Source: Hymenobacter sp. PAMC 26628 (GTDB lineage Bacteria; Bacteroidota; Bacteroidia; Cytophagales; Hymenobacteraceae). From it: DNA of 64,000 bases. Made by a program: the position numbers and the translations under genes. The stretch is from NCBI RefSeq assembly GCF_001562275.1, contig NZ_CP014304.1, forward strand, positions 4,650,001-4,714,000, written 5' to 3'. Below the pieces are notes generated by a model. It was given only the letters and a program-made list of their open reading frames with translations, had not been told where the DNA came from and did not search any database. This document shows positions 10,487 to 18,017 of the stretch, piece after piece (within the stretch, counting starts at the first letter, position 1; every line of letters begins with the position of its first letter).

Positions 10487-11476
10487 TCAGGGCGCGACGG
10501 CGTTCAGCTCCTCGCCCAGCTTTTGCAAATCCTGCGCGACGAGTCGCACGTCGGTTTCAAGCAGGGTGAGCATCCGGGCGCGGGTCTGCAAATCGGCGAC
10601 GCGGTAGTTGCCGCCCGCGCCGAAGTACAGGGCCTGCTGCTGCGCCTGCTGGGCGGGCGGGCCGCCGGCGAGCTGGTCGTACTGCGCCCAGCGCTGGCGC
10701 AGGCGGGCCAGCGGGGCCGGCAGGGCGGAGCTGGCGTGCCCGGCCCGCACCTCGTTGAGCACCGCCCAGAGGCCGGGCGGGTAGAGGGCCGGCCGCGGCG
10801 ACCGGCTCCAGACCGGGGCCAGCAGGTTGCGCGGCACCGGATAAGGCAATTGCGGGCCCACCAGCAGGGCCCCTACCCCCAGCCCGGCGCTCAGCCCGGC
10901 CGTAATCACCGTCAGCACCAGGTTCGTTTCCTTGTTGGCCACAGTGGCGCTGATGGTGCCGCTGGCGGCCCCCATTACCAGCGAGGCCGTTGTAAAGTGG
11001 TTGGTGCGCTTGGTGGTCAGGGCTTGCAGGGCCACGGCCGACTGGTCGGCGCGCTGCCGCTCGCATTCCAGCTCTCCGGCCACGCGCAGGGCCTCAGCGG
11101 CGGCCCTCGCCACGGCCAGCCCCACGGTTTGGCGCTGCCGCACGAAGGCCAGGTACTCGGCGATGGTCGCCGGCCCCCGGCCCGTCGGGGGGCGTTGCGC
11201 CAGCTGGAGCAGCGCCGGCTCCAGGTCATAGGCGCGGGCCAGCTGCCAGCTGCGCGCCGAAAGGGGCGGCAGCGCGGTGGTGTCGGGCGGCGAGCGCGGG
11301 GTGGGCGCGGTGCCCGCCGCCACCAAGGTGTCGGTGGTGAAAACCTGCGGCGGGGCGCAGTAGCTGCGGGTGTTGTCGGGGTCGCGGGGGGCTGGATGCA
11401 GCGTTCGGCAGCCGGACATCAGTGAAACCGCCAAAGCCAGTAGCCAAACGGGACGCAAGCCTTGTAGGTAATTCAT
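10487..11476 (-). CDS. Hypothetical lipoprotein with a central membrane-like segment
   Basis: The 329-residue product starts with a lipoprotein signal, LLALAVSLMSGC, with the lipidated Cys at about residue 23, followed by RTLHPAPRDPDN. The middle holds two hydrophobic Gly/Ala-rich stretches, SLVMGAASGTISATVA and LVLTVITAGLSAGLGVGALL, flanked by charged helical segments; the C-terminus is predicted helical (LLETDVRLVAQDLQKLGEEL). No domain is recognised. It is probably anchored to the outer membrane or exposed in the periplasm. It lies 70 bp upstream of the DUF2231-like gene and may be co-transcribed with it. Confidence 0.6.
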   Translation of the reverse strand: MNYLQGLRPVWLLALAVSLMSGCRTLHPAPRDPDNTRSYCAPPQVFTTDTLVAAGTAPTPRSPPDTTALPPLSARSWQLARAYDLEPALLQLAQRPPTGRGPATIAEYLAFVRQRQTVGLAVARAAAEALRVAGELECERQRADQSAVALQALTTKRTNHFTTASLVMGAASGTISATVANKETNLVLTVITAGLSAGLGVGALLVGPQLPYPVPRNLLAPVWSRSPRPALYPPGLWAVLNEVRAGHASSALPAPLARLRQRWAQYDQLAGGPPAQQAQQQALYFGAGGNYRVADLQTRARMLTLLETDVRLVAQDLQKLGEELNAVAP

Positions 11477-11568
11477 GGGAAGTGGCGGGCTAGTCGAACA
11501 CTACTTTCTTTCTTAGCTGAACACGGCGCTCGGCCGGAATGCAGGAAACTTCCCTGGCCCACCGGGCC

Positions 11569-13026
11569 CTACAGGCCCGGCACCACGCTCAGCAGGCTGC
11601 GGTCTTTGGTCGCCACGGCCTCGTGATACTGGTCGCGGAACACGTTTTGACAATCTCGCTGGTGTCGCGCTCGCCCCATAGCGGGGCCTTGCCGAAGGCG
11701 ATGGCCTGCTCGGTGGTGGACGTGGGGCGGCATGGGCGGCTCGTTGGGGCCCACGTGGCAGTCCACCACCACGGGGCCGTCGTGGGCCAACGCGGCGCGG
11801 ATGACGCGGTCGGCGTCCTTGGTTTCGGTAAGCGTGAAGCCGGTGGCCCCGCAGGCCTGCGCGTACTGGGCAAAATCAATCGACTGCAAATCCACCCCAA
11901 ACTCGGGCGTGCCGTCCATCGCAATCTGCTCCCACTTGATTTGCCCGAGGGCATTGTTGTGGAAGATGAACACCTTGATGGACAGTCGGTACTTGACGGC
12001 CGTGGCGAGCTCGCCCATCAGCATCGTGAAGCCGCCGTCGCCCGCCAGGGCCTCCACCTGCCGGCCAGGATAGGCCAGCGCGGCGGCCACGGCGTAGGGC
12101 AGGCCCGCGCCCATCGTGGCCCGCAGGCCCGAGGTCGAGAACAACATGTGCTCCTGCATCTGGATGTGGCGAGCGGCCCCGGTCGTGTTGTTGCCGCAGT
12201 CGCAGGTCACGCTGGCATCGGCGGCCAGCAGCGGGCTGAGCGTATGGGGCACCACCTGCGGCTTCGTGGGGATGGTGTCCTGGGTGCCGCGCTCGGCCAG
12301 CAGTGCCTTGACGACGGGCCCGCCCACCAGCTCGGCCAGCTGGAGCACTTCGGCGCGGGCCCCCAGGGCCCCGCGCCCGGCCAGAATCGCCACCCGCTGG
12401 CCCGCGTTAATCAGGTCGGCTGCCGCTTGCAGGGGCCCCGCCGGGGCGCTGCCGGCCGGGCTCATCGGCGTGGGGGCGCTGTAGCCGGCCATGTTGGACG
12501 GGTCGCGCGCCTTGTCGTCCAGCGTCCAGTCCTGGTAGCCTTTGGGAAAGGAAAGGTGCGCGACCGTTCGCTGGCCCAGCGCCGTGCGAATGGCCTCGTC
12601 GAGCACGTTTTCCACGTGGCTGGGGCCCATCACCCGCTCGTTGTAGGCAGCCACGTCGGTGAAGACGCGCACCAGGTCCACGTCCTGCTGGTAAAACGTG
12701 CCGCTCAAATCGTGGTAGGTGTGGCCCGTAATGGCCAGCACCGGCTGCCCGTCGTACTTGGCGTCGTAGAGCCCGTTGAGCAGGTGGGTGCCGCCGCAGC
12801 CCGAAGTGGCCAGGCACACGCCTAGCCTGCCGGTGAACTTGGCGTAGCCGCCGGCCATGAACGCGGTGGCTTCTTCGTGGCGCACCTGCACCAGTCGGAT
12901 GTTGTCCTGCCGCGTGCGCAGGGCTTCGTACAGCCCATTGATGCCGTCGCCGGGCAGGCTGAAAACGGTGCCCACGCCCCAGGCCAGCAGGCGTTCAATC
13001 AGGAGGTCAACGCCGTTGTTTGCCAT
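11569..13026 (-). pseudogene. TPP-dependent pyruvate oxidase/acetolactate-synthase-like enzyme, damaged
   Basis: The frame reads as a thiamine-diphosphate enzyme related to PoxB and acetolactate synthase. The N-terminal PYR domain is good: FSLPGDGINGLYEAL, RHEEATAFMAGGYAKFTG (TPP-activating Glu), and so is the PP domain: LAGDGGFTMLMGELATAVKY with FHNNALGQIKWEQ (GDG...NN TPP motif). The central domain, usually about 130 residues or more, is largely missing: VVKALL passes straight into AERGTQDTIPTKPQVV. Near the C-terminus PPMPPHV goes out of frame (the alternative frame gives TTEQAIAFGKAPLWGERDTS) and returns at NVFRDQYHEAVATKD. At 485 residues it is short for the family (about 550-600). It could retain a fold, but decay is more likely. 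Confidence 0.7.
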
Positions 13027-13110
13027 AGCTGATTTGGGGTTGGAGGTGGTAAACCGCTCGCGGCTAAGCGTAAGAAGGACCGACGGCGGCTAAGAATCCT
13101 GTTATACGCA

Positions 13111-13256
13111 TCACGAAGTAAGTTGAGCGTCGAGAATATGAAATTTACGGGTCAGTAAGGACGCGAGGTCTGGTTCAAACTCAGGGAGCCGGTTGAAAAA
13201 GTCTAGTACGTCCGTGCGAAACTGGCCCTTTGTGCGGTAGAAGGTGGTTGGGGCGG
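13111..13256 (-). pseudogene. C-terminal fragment of a third IS630-type transposase
   Basis: Read on the minus strand from 13256 the sequence gives TTFYRTKGQFRTDVLDFFNR, then LPEFEPDLASLL and TRKFHILDAQ before a TGA at 13111-13113. This matches the conserved extreme C-terminus of one IS630 transposase group (NTFYxTxxxFRxxxxxFF...F...L.SLL...FHI). The fragment begins exactly where the IS3-type element starts, so the upstream part was probably removed when that element inserted or by an associated deletion. It differs from both other IS630-type transposases here. Confidence 0.65.
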
Positions 13257-13278
13257 TCTAGTAAAAACAGACAGTACG

Positions 13279-13641
13279 CTAAGATAAGCTTTGGTAATAA
13301 TCGAGTTCAAATTGCTGGGGCGAGCGGTAACCCAGGGCGGAGTGTCGGCGGTCGAGGTTGAAGTAGGTATCGAGGTAATAGGCTGCTTCCAATCGGGCTT
13401 CTTCAAGGGAGGCGAATGGTTCTCGGCCAGGGAGTAATTCGGTTTTGAGGGTACTCCAGCCCGCTTCGGCCTGGGCGTTGTCATAGGGATTGCCAGGCCG
13501 GCTGAAGCTGGGCAGGGCCCCGGCGGCGTTAATGCGGGCGCGACAAGCCGCTGTGGTGTACTGGCTGCCGCGGTCAGCGTGGACGATGAGTCCCGGCGCG
13601 GGCTGGCGTAATGTCAAGGCTTGCTCCAAGGCCAGCAGCAC
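13279..13641 (-). pseudogene. IS3-type transposase OrfB, C-terminal part
   Basis: This piece holds the last two catalytic acidic residues of the rve integrase core: LIVHADRGSQYTT (second D of DDE) and FSRPGNPYDNAQAEAGWSTL (E), followed by the closing segment LDTYFNLDRRHSALGYRSPQ typical of IS3 OrfB. It is cut at its 5' side by the IS630-B insertion at 13644. The first catalytic Asp region (W.xDIT motif) is absent from both halves of orfB, so rejoining them would not give an active enzyme. Confidence 0.85.
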
Positions 13642-13698
13642 TAGTGCTTAGTCAGGGGAGTTTTTCGAACAAAAAGAGAGGCAGGTCGTTGCCGTTGA

Positions 13699-14169
13699 AT
13701 GGGAAGACCACTCACACCATTTATCCTGTCATCGGCTGATCGCCTGACTATTGAAAGCTTAACGCGCAAAGGCCGGCACGCCGGGCGCACAGTCCAACGC
13801 GGGCGGATGCTGTTGCGGCTGGCTGATGGGGTGAGCGGCTACCCTGTCGGGGCTGAGTTGGGTTGCTGCGTGCAGACGGTATATCAGGTGCGCCGCCGCT
13901 ACGTCGAGCAGGGGCTGGCCACGGCGCTCGGCGAGGCCCCGCGCAGCGGCGGTCCGCGGCGCTTTGACGGGGCGGCCCGCGCCGCGCTCACGGCCCTGGC
14001 CTGCACCCCGGCTCCGATAGGGCACAGTCGCTGGACCCTGCGCCTGCTGGCCGACAAAGCCGTAGAATCGTGCCTGGTGGACACCATTTCGCACGAAACC
14101 GTGAGCCAGGTGCTCAAAAAAACGAGCTACAGCCCCACCGCCAGCAACACTGGTGCCTGGGCGAAATGA
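13699..14169 (+). CDS. IS630-B transposase, N-terminal DNA-binding part
   Basis: The 156-residue frame carries the helix-turn-helix region of an IS630-type transposase: GRHAGRTVQRGRMLLRLADG, GYPVGAELGCCVQTVYQVRR and RYVEQGL, then a Pro/Arg-rich linker and a second winged-helix part, GHSRWTLRLLADKAV and ISHETVSQVLKK. At the run of seven A at about 14116-14122 the frame leaves the conserved protein (TSYSPTASNT). The alternative -1 frame gives KKNELQPHRQQHWCL, which is the family sequence, so frameshifting or transcript slippage on the A run is needed for the full enzyme. Confidence 0.8.
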   Translation: MGRPLTPFILSSADRLTIESLTRKGRHAGRTVQRGRMLLRLADGVSGYPVGAELGCCVQTVYQVRRRYVEQGLATALGEAPRSGGPRRFDGAARAALTALACTPAPIGHSRWTLRLLADKAVESCLVDTISHETVSQVLKKTSYSPTASNTGAWAK

Positions 14170-14864
14170 ACGCCGCCTTCCTGGCCCGTATGGAAGACGT
14201 ACTGGCCGTCTATGAGCGGGTCCACGACCCGCAGTTTCCGGTGGTCTGTTTCGATGAACGCCCTTGCGTGCTGCACGGCCAGCCCGTCGAACCGCTGCCG
14301 CCTGTGCCGGCCCAGCCCGCAGTGGGCGAGCGACCCGCCAAAGTCGGCCGTCCCCGGCGCGAAAGCAGCACGTATGTGCGTCAGGGTACGGCCTGCCTAC
14401 TGGCGGCCTTCGAGCCGGGCACGGGGCAGCGCCTGGTCGAGGTGTCGGCCCGCCGCACCGGGGCCGACTATTGCCGCTTTATGCAAGCGCTGGACGCTGC
14501 TTACCCCCAGGCCCAGAAAATCGTGCTAGTCCAGGACAACCTCAACACCCACACCGATGCCGTCTTCTACCAGCATCTGCCCGCCGCCCAGGCCCGCGCC
14601 CTAGCCGCCCGCTTCGAGGTCCACTACACACCCAAAAATGCCTCCTGGCTTAACATGGTCGAACTCGAACTATCGGCCATTGCCCGCCAGTGCCTGCACC
14701 AGCGCATTCCCACCCAAGACGAACTGCGCGCGCACGTCGACGCCTGCGTGGCGGAGCGCAATGCCCGGCGAGCAACCGTCAACTGGCAATTTTCGCTTGA
14801 CAAGGCCCGACAGAAACTCTCCCGCCATTATCAAAAGGTTTGTGCAAATAATTCCCCTGACTAG
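14070..14864 (+). CDS. IS630-B transposase, catalytic DDE part
   Basis: Meaningful sequence starts near the A run at 14116 (KNELQPHRQQHWCLGEMN). The catalytic residues are all present: FPVVCFDERPCVLHG (first D), KIVLVQDNLNTHT (second D) and YTPKNASWLNMVELELS (E). This is the IS630 group whose substrate region reads DExP and DNLNTH. The C-terminal part, RNARRATVNWQFSLDKARQK, is also standard. No stops or truncation are seen, so this copy may be mobile when the -1 frameshift is made. Confidence 0.85.
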   Translation: MPGGHHFARNREPGAQKNELQPHRQQHWCLGEMNAAFLARMEDVLAVYERVHDPQFPVVCFDERPCVLHGQPVEPLPPVPAQPAVGERPAKVGRPRRESSTYVRQGTACLLAAFEPGTGQRLVEVSARRTGADYCRFMQALDAAYPQAQKIVLVQDNLNTHTDAVFYQHLPAAQARALAARFEVHYTPKNASWLNMVELELSAIARQCLHQRIPTQDELRAHVDACVAERNARRATVNWQFSLDKARQKLSRHYQKVCANNSPD

Positions 14865-14870
14865 GCACTA

Positions 14871-15130
14871 GTTCGGTGCAGCCAGGTGCGCAGGGCGTAA
14901 CGCCCCACCGCGTAGCCTTCGGCGCGTAATTCGGCCCGTAATCGGCGGGTGCCATACCGGCGGGCATGGCGCGTAAAGGCCGCCTGCGCCGCCGGCTGCC
15001 ACGCCGCAACCGGGGGGACCGGGCGCTGACGCCACCGATTATAACCGGCGGAACTGACGGCCAACAGGCCGCAAACCACCCGCACGGGCCACGGTTCAAC
15101 GCAGGTGTGGATAAACGCGTAGCGGCTCAT
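14871..15130 (-). pseudogene. IS3-type transposase OrfB, N-terminal part
   Basis: The piece reads SRYAFIHTCVEPWPVRVVCG, then LLAVSSAGYNRWRQRP and RHARRYGTRRLRAELRAEGY, matching the HTH_21 region at the N-terminus of IS3-family OrfB. It stops at the boundary with IS630-B: the last in-family residues are RTWLHRT, after which the frame runs into the IS630-B terminus. Translation would normally enter this frame from orfA by -1 frameshifting. Confidence 0.8.
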
Positions 15131-15157
15131 GACCGAGGCGGTTGGGAGAGCCTGCGC

Positions 15158-15448
15158 TCATAGCAGGCAACTGGCCACGACTTTTTTCAAAATACCGCGC
15201 TCCGTTTCCACGCGCTTAAGTTTGGCGCGTAGCCGTTTGATTTCCTCCCGCTCGGCGCTGCTGGGCACGGCCTGTTCCAGCGCCTGGCGCTGCCACCGGC
15301 CCAGCAAGGCCGGCGAAATGCCATGGGCGCGGGCTACGTCCGTTTGCCGGGCACCGGCGGCCACTTGGCGCACACACTCGGCCTTAAAGGCAGGCGTGTA
15401 TTTCTTGCGGGTGGTGGGCAACCCACCAGGATTCAGTTTTTCGTTCAT
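15158..15448 (-). CDS. IS3-type transposase OrfA
   Basis: The 96-residue protein is a typical OrfA: an N-terminal helix-turn-helix (RKKYTPAFKAECVRQVAAGA, DVARAHGISPALLGRWQRQA) followed by a leucine-zipper-like coiled coil (EREEIKRLRAKLKRVETERG, ILKKVVASCLL). It provides DNA binding and dimerisation for the OrfAB transposase. The partner orfB is broken here, so the product could at most bind element ends as an inhibitor, which is an inference from other IS3 elements. Confidence 0.85.
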   Translation of the reverse strand: MNEKLNPGGLPTTRKKYTPAFKAECVRQVAAGARQTDVARAHGISPALLGRWQRQALEQAVPSSAEREEIKRLRAKLKRVETERGILKKVVASCLL

Positions 15449-15491
15449 GGGCAGCGAAAGTTAAGACTTCGCGCTGTCCGTTTCAGCTAGA

Positions 15492-15763
15492 ACATCCCAA
15501 TTCAAGCACTTGCTTAGTAAAGTGCGTAAGTCCTATTTATAATGCACTTTTTCTTTTGACTATCTACAGCCTTGACACGAGACCAAATTTAGCAGAGCCT
15601 ATCTCCCAAAATTCGCAAATTACGCGTTTGATGCAAGGACCCTAGCCTCAAAAAGTAAGGCTTGCGCGGCTACCAGCGCACGGTCATGGGGGCCTTCGTT
15701 AAAAGGATGGGCGAACATATGCAATTAAGGCCGAAACTGTAAGGCAATACGTCTTAGCTGGAT
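15492..15763. other. Intergenic spacer after the IS nest
   Basis: AT-richer sequence between the right end of the IS3-type element and the stop of the aldose-epimerase-like gene. No open frame with family resemblance, no strong stem-loop and no repeat was found. It probably contains only the 3' untranslated end of the locus. Confidence 0.5.
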
Positions 15764-16723
15764 TCAGGGCACCAGCCGCAATCCCATTCGCCAATGGCTG
15801 GTTTCGCCTGGGACGAGGGTAATGAGGCCAACGCCGCTGTTAAAAGCGTCGGAAGGACAAGTATAGGGTTCCACGGCCACTGAGTGCTGGTCGGGGGGGA
15901 CGTAAAGCTGCAGGTAGTTGTATTTGCCGGGCCCGGTTTCTTGCCAGACTTCTACGGTGAGTTGCCGGGCCGGGTCGTGTACCCAGGTGCGGTGAATACC
16001 TGCCTGTAAGGCTAGGGCGTGGCATTCGTGCAAATCCCCAGGGGGACCAATGGCCGTGAGAGCGGCGAAGCGGTTATGGGCGCGCTGCTGGCCGGTAGGC
16101 AAGTAATCTGCGCTCAATAATAGCTCCCCCTGACTTTCGAACTGGAGTTGCGTGTCGGTGGCGCCGGATTCGGTCAGGATGTAGGGGTGCCAGCCATCGC
16201 CCACCGGCATGGGCGTGGCACCAGTGTTCGTGGCGCGGGTAGTACAGCTCAACCCATCCGAATCCAACCGGTACGTAATGGCCAGCTCGAAAGGGAACGG
16301 ATAACCGGGGGCCGAGCCGTCCGCATGGTGCGTTAAGGTGAGCAGGCCGTGCGAGGCGCTCGCCTGGCGGTCCGACACGGCGAACGGTTGGCCGTACACC
16401 AGGCCGTGCAGCGCGTGCGGCCGCGGCGTATCGTTGGCCACCAACTGTTGCCCCTGGCCGGGACCCCAGTCATACTGCGCGTTTCGGATGCGGCCGGGAA
16501 ATGGAAAAAGCTTGGCCCCGTAGTACCCTTGCCGGCCCCAAGCTTCATACTCCTCATGGGTTGCCGGCGTTCGAAGCACGGCCTGGACCTGGCCTTCGTG
16601 GTGGAGCAGGAGCTCGTGCAGCGCGCCTCCTTGCGCGTGAATGCTCACCTGCTCACCCGTGGCCGGGTTGCGAATCTGGTGGAGGAGCAACGGCCCTAAA
16701 GCAGCTTGGGAGTGCGTGTACAT
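15764..16723 (-). CDS. Aldose 1-epimerase family protein
   Basis: The 319-residue product belongs to the galactose mutarotase-like fold. Characteristic pieces are YGAKLFPFPGRIRNAQYDWG, RPHALHGLVYG (first catalytic-type His), MPVGDGWHPYI (second His) and HSVAVEPYTCPSDAFNSG (general-base-type Glu). Members interconvert sugar anomers or act on hexose-6-phosphates. No signal peptide is seen, so it is cytoplasmic. It is the last gene of the minus-strand sugar locus and would serve sugars imported by it. A GGAACGTTTC near-palindrome about 20 bp upstream (16741-16752) resembles a weak LacI-type site. Confidence 0.85.
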   Translation of the reverse strand: MYTHSQAALGPLLLHQIRNPATGEQVSIHAQGGALHELLLHHEGQVQAVLRTPATHEEYEAWGRQGYYGAKLFPFPGRIRNAQYDWGPGQGQQLVANDTPRPHALHGLVYGQPFAVSDRQASASHGLLTLTHHADGSAPGYPFPFELAITYRLDSDGLSCTTRATNTGATPMPVGDGWHPYILTESGATDTQLQFESQGELLLSADYLPTGQQRAHNRFAALTAIGPPGDLHECHALALQAGIHRTWVHDPARQLTVEVWQETGPGKYNYLQLYVPPDQHSVAVEPYTCPSDAFNSGVGLITLVPGETSHWRMGLRLVP

Positions 16724-17013
16724 GAAGTGGAAAAAGATAGCTGAAACGTTCCGTCCGCCCCGTTGCGCTTTGTCGGCATATAGTGGACTTGTTCCTGAGT
16801 TTCATACTCATTCACCTAGTGTTGACCAGAGAAAATGGTACTGGGCTCCAAACCCGAATCGATGGGAAATTTTTTCGATGCGTCGGTTGGTGTTAGCGAA
16901 CAGTTGGCGGGCTTGCCGCATTTTCAACAAATGCTCGATGTAGCTTGCTTTCGTTCGTATAGCAGGTTGCCTTTTTAAGGCAGCACCGAGTGCGCAAGTC
17001 CTGATTCAGGTAT
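16724..17013. other. Intergenic spacer
   Basis: Between the epimerase start and the cupin stop. A short pair TGCCT/AGGCA separated by TTTTA lies near 16970 and could form a weak stem. No gene was recognised; short open frames here lack family resemblance. Confidence 0.4.
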
Positions 17014-17520
17014 TCAGCGGCCAAAGTCGTCTTGGATGCGCACAATGTCGTCCTCGTCCGAGGGGTGTTGAGGGTCGGTGTGTTGCCAGATTTCGGCCAC
17101 TACGCCCCAATCATCGAGCCCTACCAGCCGGTGACGTTCTCCCTGCCGGAGCACAAGGCGCTCACCGGGCTGGTAGGTTTTCACCTCGCCCGGTTCGTCG
17201 GTGTTGCTGATGGCCACGCCCACGGGCCCCTGTACCACCTGCCAGATTTCGGCCCGGCGGTGATGGTATTGCCAGGACAGGCGCTGGTGCGGAGCTACTA
17301 GCAGGATTTTGGGGCTCAACTGGCCGGCAATGCGCAGCTTTTCAATGGCTAAGCCATCAAAGTAAGCATCGGTAAATTGCTGGGCTTGGTTTTCGGCGAT
17401 AACAAAGAAGCCACCCCAGGGCCGGGTTGGGTCTTCCGTTTCAAGTACAAGCCCTTGGTGGCGAAGCTGCGCCCCGATTTGTAAGAAAAGGGCCTCCTTT
17501 TGCATGGTGGTTTTTGGCAT
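17014..17520 (-). CDS. Single-domain cupin related to mannose-6-phosphate isomerase type II
   Basis: The 168-residue protein carries one cupin fold. PWGGFFVI near residue 34 matches the PWG motif at the start of type II phosphomannose isomerase/GDP-mannose pyrophosphorylase cupins. Metal-ligand-like residues lie in LSWQYHHRRAEIWQVVQGPV (HH...E) and in GERHRLVG (H). It is cytoplasmic by lack of a signal peptide. Relatives are annotated as sugar-phosphate isomerases, so a role in isomerising an imported sugar is plausible but unproven. In-frame Met 6 is an alternative start. Confidence 0.7.
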   Translation of the reverse strand: MPKTTMQKEALFLQIGAQLRHQGLVLETEDPTRPWGGFFVIAENQAQQFTDAYFDGLAIEKLRIAGQLSPKILLVAPHQRLSWQYHHRRAEIWQVVQGPVGVAISNTDEPGEVKTYQPGERLVLRQGERHRLVGLDDWGVVAEIWQHTDPQHPSDEDDIVRIQDDFGR

Positions 17521-17615
17521 GGCGATGTGATGGCTGCTGAACGGTGAACGGGCGGATAAATCGAAAAATGAGAGACAGGCGAAAACGACGAGAAAACAGC
17601 GGAGCCTTTCCAGGC

Positions 17616-17990
17616 CTACTGCACAATCGTCATAATGGAATGGGCTGCGGCGGTGGTTTTAGCAGCTTGGCCTACCAGCCAAAGCTGAAAATCCAGCGCT
17701 TTGTCGGTCTGATTCATCACCACCACCACCACCGAGCCGTCGGGGTTTCGGAAGGCTGTGGCTTGCAGCGCGTCGCGGTTGGCCGAGCTCACGATGCGCC
17801 GGGCACCGGGGCGGATGAACTTGGAAAAGTGGCCGATGTAGTAATAAGAATTGGTGTAGATGAGCTTCCCGGCTTTGGTATCGCCGATGAGGGGAGCGAA
17901 GCAGAAGTTGCCCACGTGGTTGGGACCGTCGATTTCGTCGAGAACAATTGCGGCCCAGCCTTCTTTTTCAGGACGACGAAAAACCGCCCG
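17616..17990 (-). pseudogene. C-terminal remnant of a GH30 glycosidase
   Basis: Minus-strand sequence from about 17990 reads GWAAIVLDEIDGPNHVGNFC, then AGKLIYTNSYYYIGHFSKFI, RPGARRIVSSANRD and GSVVVVVMNQTDKALDF, matching the end of the GH30 barrel and its closing beta domain. Only about 120 residues of a normally 480-residue enzyme are present, and neither catalytic Glu region lies in the window. No start codon suits it; it abuts the stop of the DUF5107 gene at 18018. A deletion has removed the front of the gene. Confidence 0.75.
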
Positions 17991-18017
17991 CCCGTTTCTT
18001 CAGCCGGGCAGCCCGCG

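Larger units (their letters stand above)
13644..14868 (+). mobile_element. IS630-type insertion sequence B (1225 bp), complete
   Basis: Termini are visible: 13644 onwards GTGCTTAGTCAGGGGAGTT, and the reverse complement from 14868 GTGCCTAGTCAGGGGAATT, with 24 of the first 29 positions alike. TA flanks both ends (13642-13643 and 14869-14870), the usual target duplication. It encodes a two-frame transposase on the plus strand, opposite to the IS3-type element it interrupts. Its ends and protein differ clearly from IS630-A, so the two are separate elements rather than copies. Confidence 0.9.
13257..15491 (-). mobile_element. IS3-type insertion sequence, itself interrupted
   Basis: The element carries orfA (15158-15448) and a split orfB on the minus strand. 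Its probable ends are related inverted sequences: 13257 onwards reads TCTAGTAAAAACAGACAG and the reverse complement ending at 15491 reads TCTAGCTGAAACGGACAG. No clear 3-4 bp target duplication was found, so the exact limits are uncertain by a few bases. A second element (13644-14868) splits orfB, and roughly 80 codons of orfB expected between its two parts are absent, so a deletion has also occurred. It is not functional as it stands. Confidence 0.75.
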
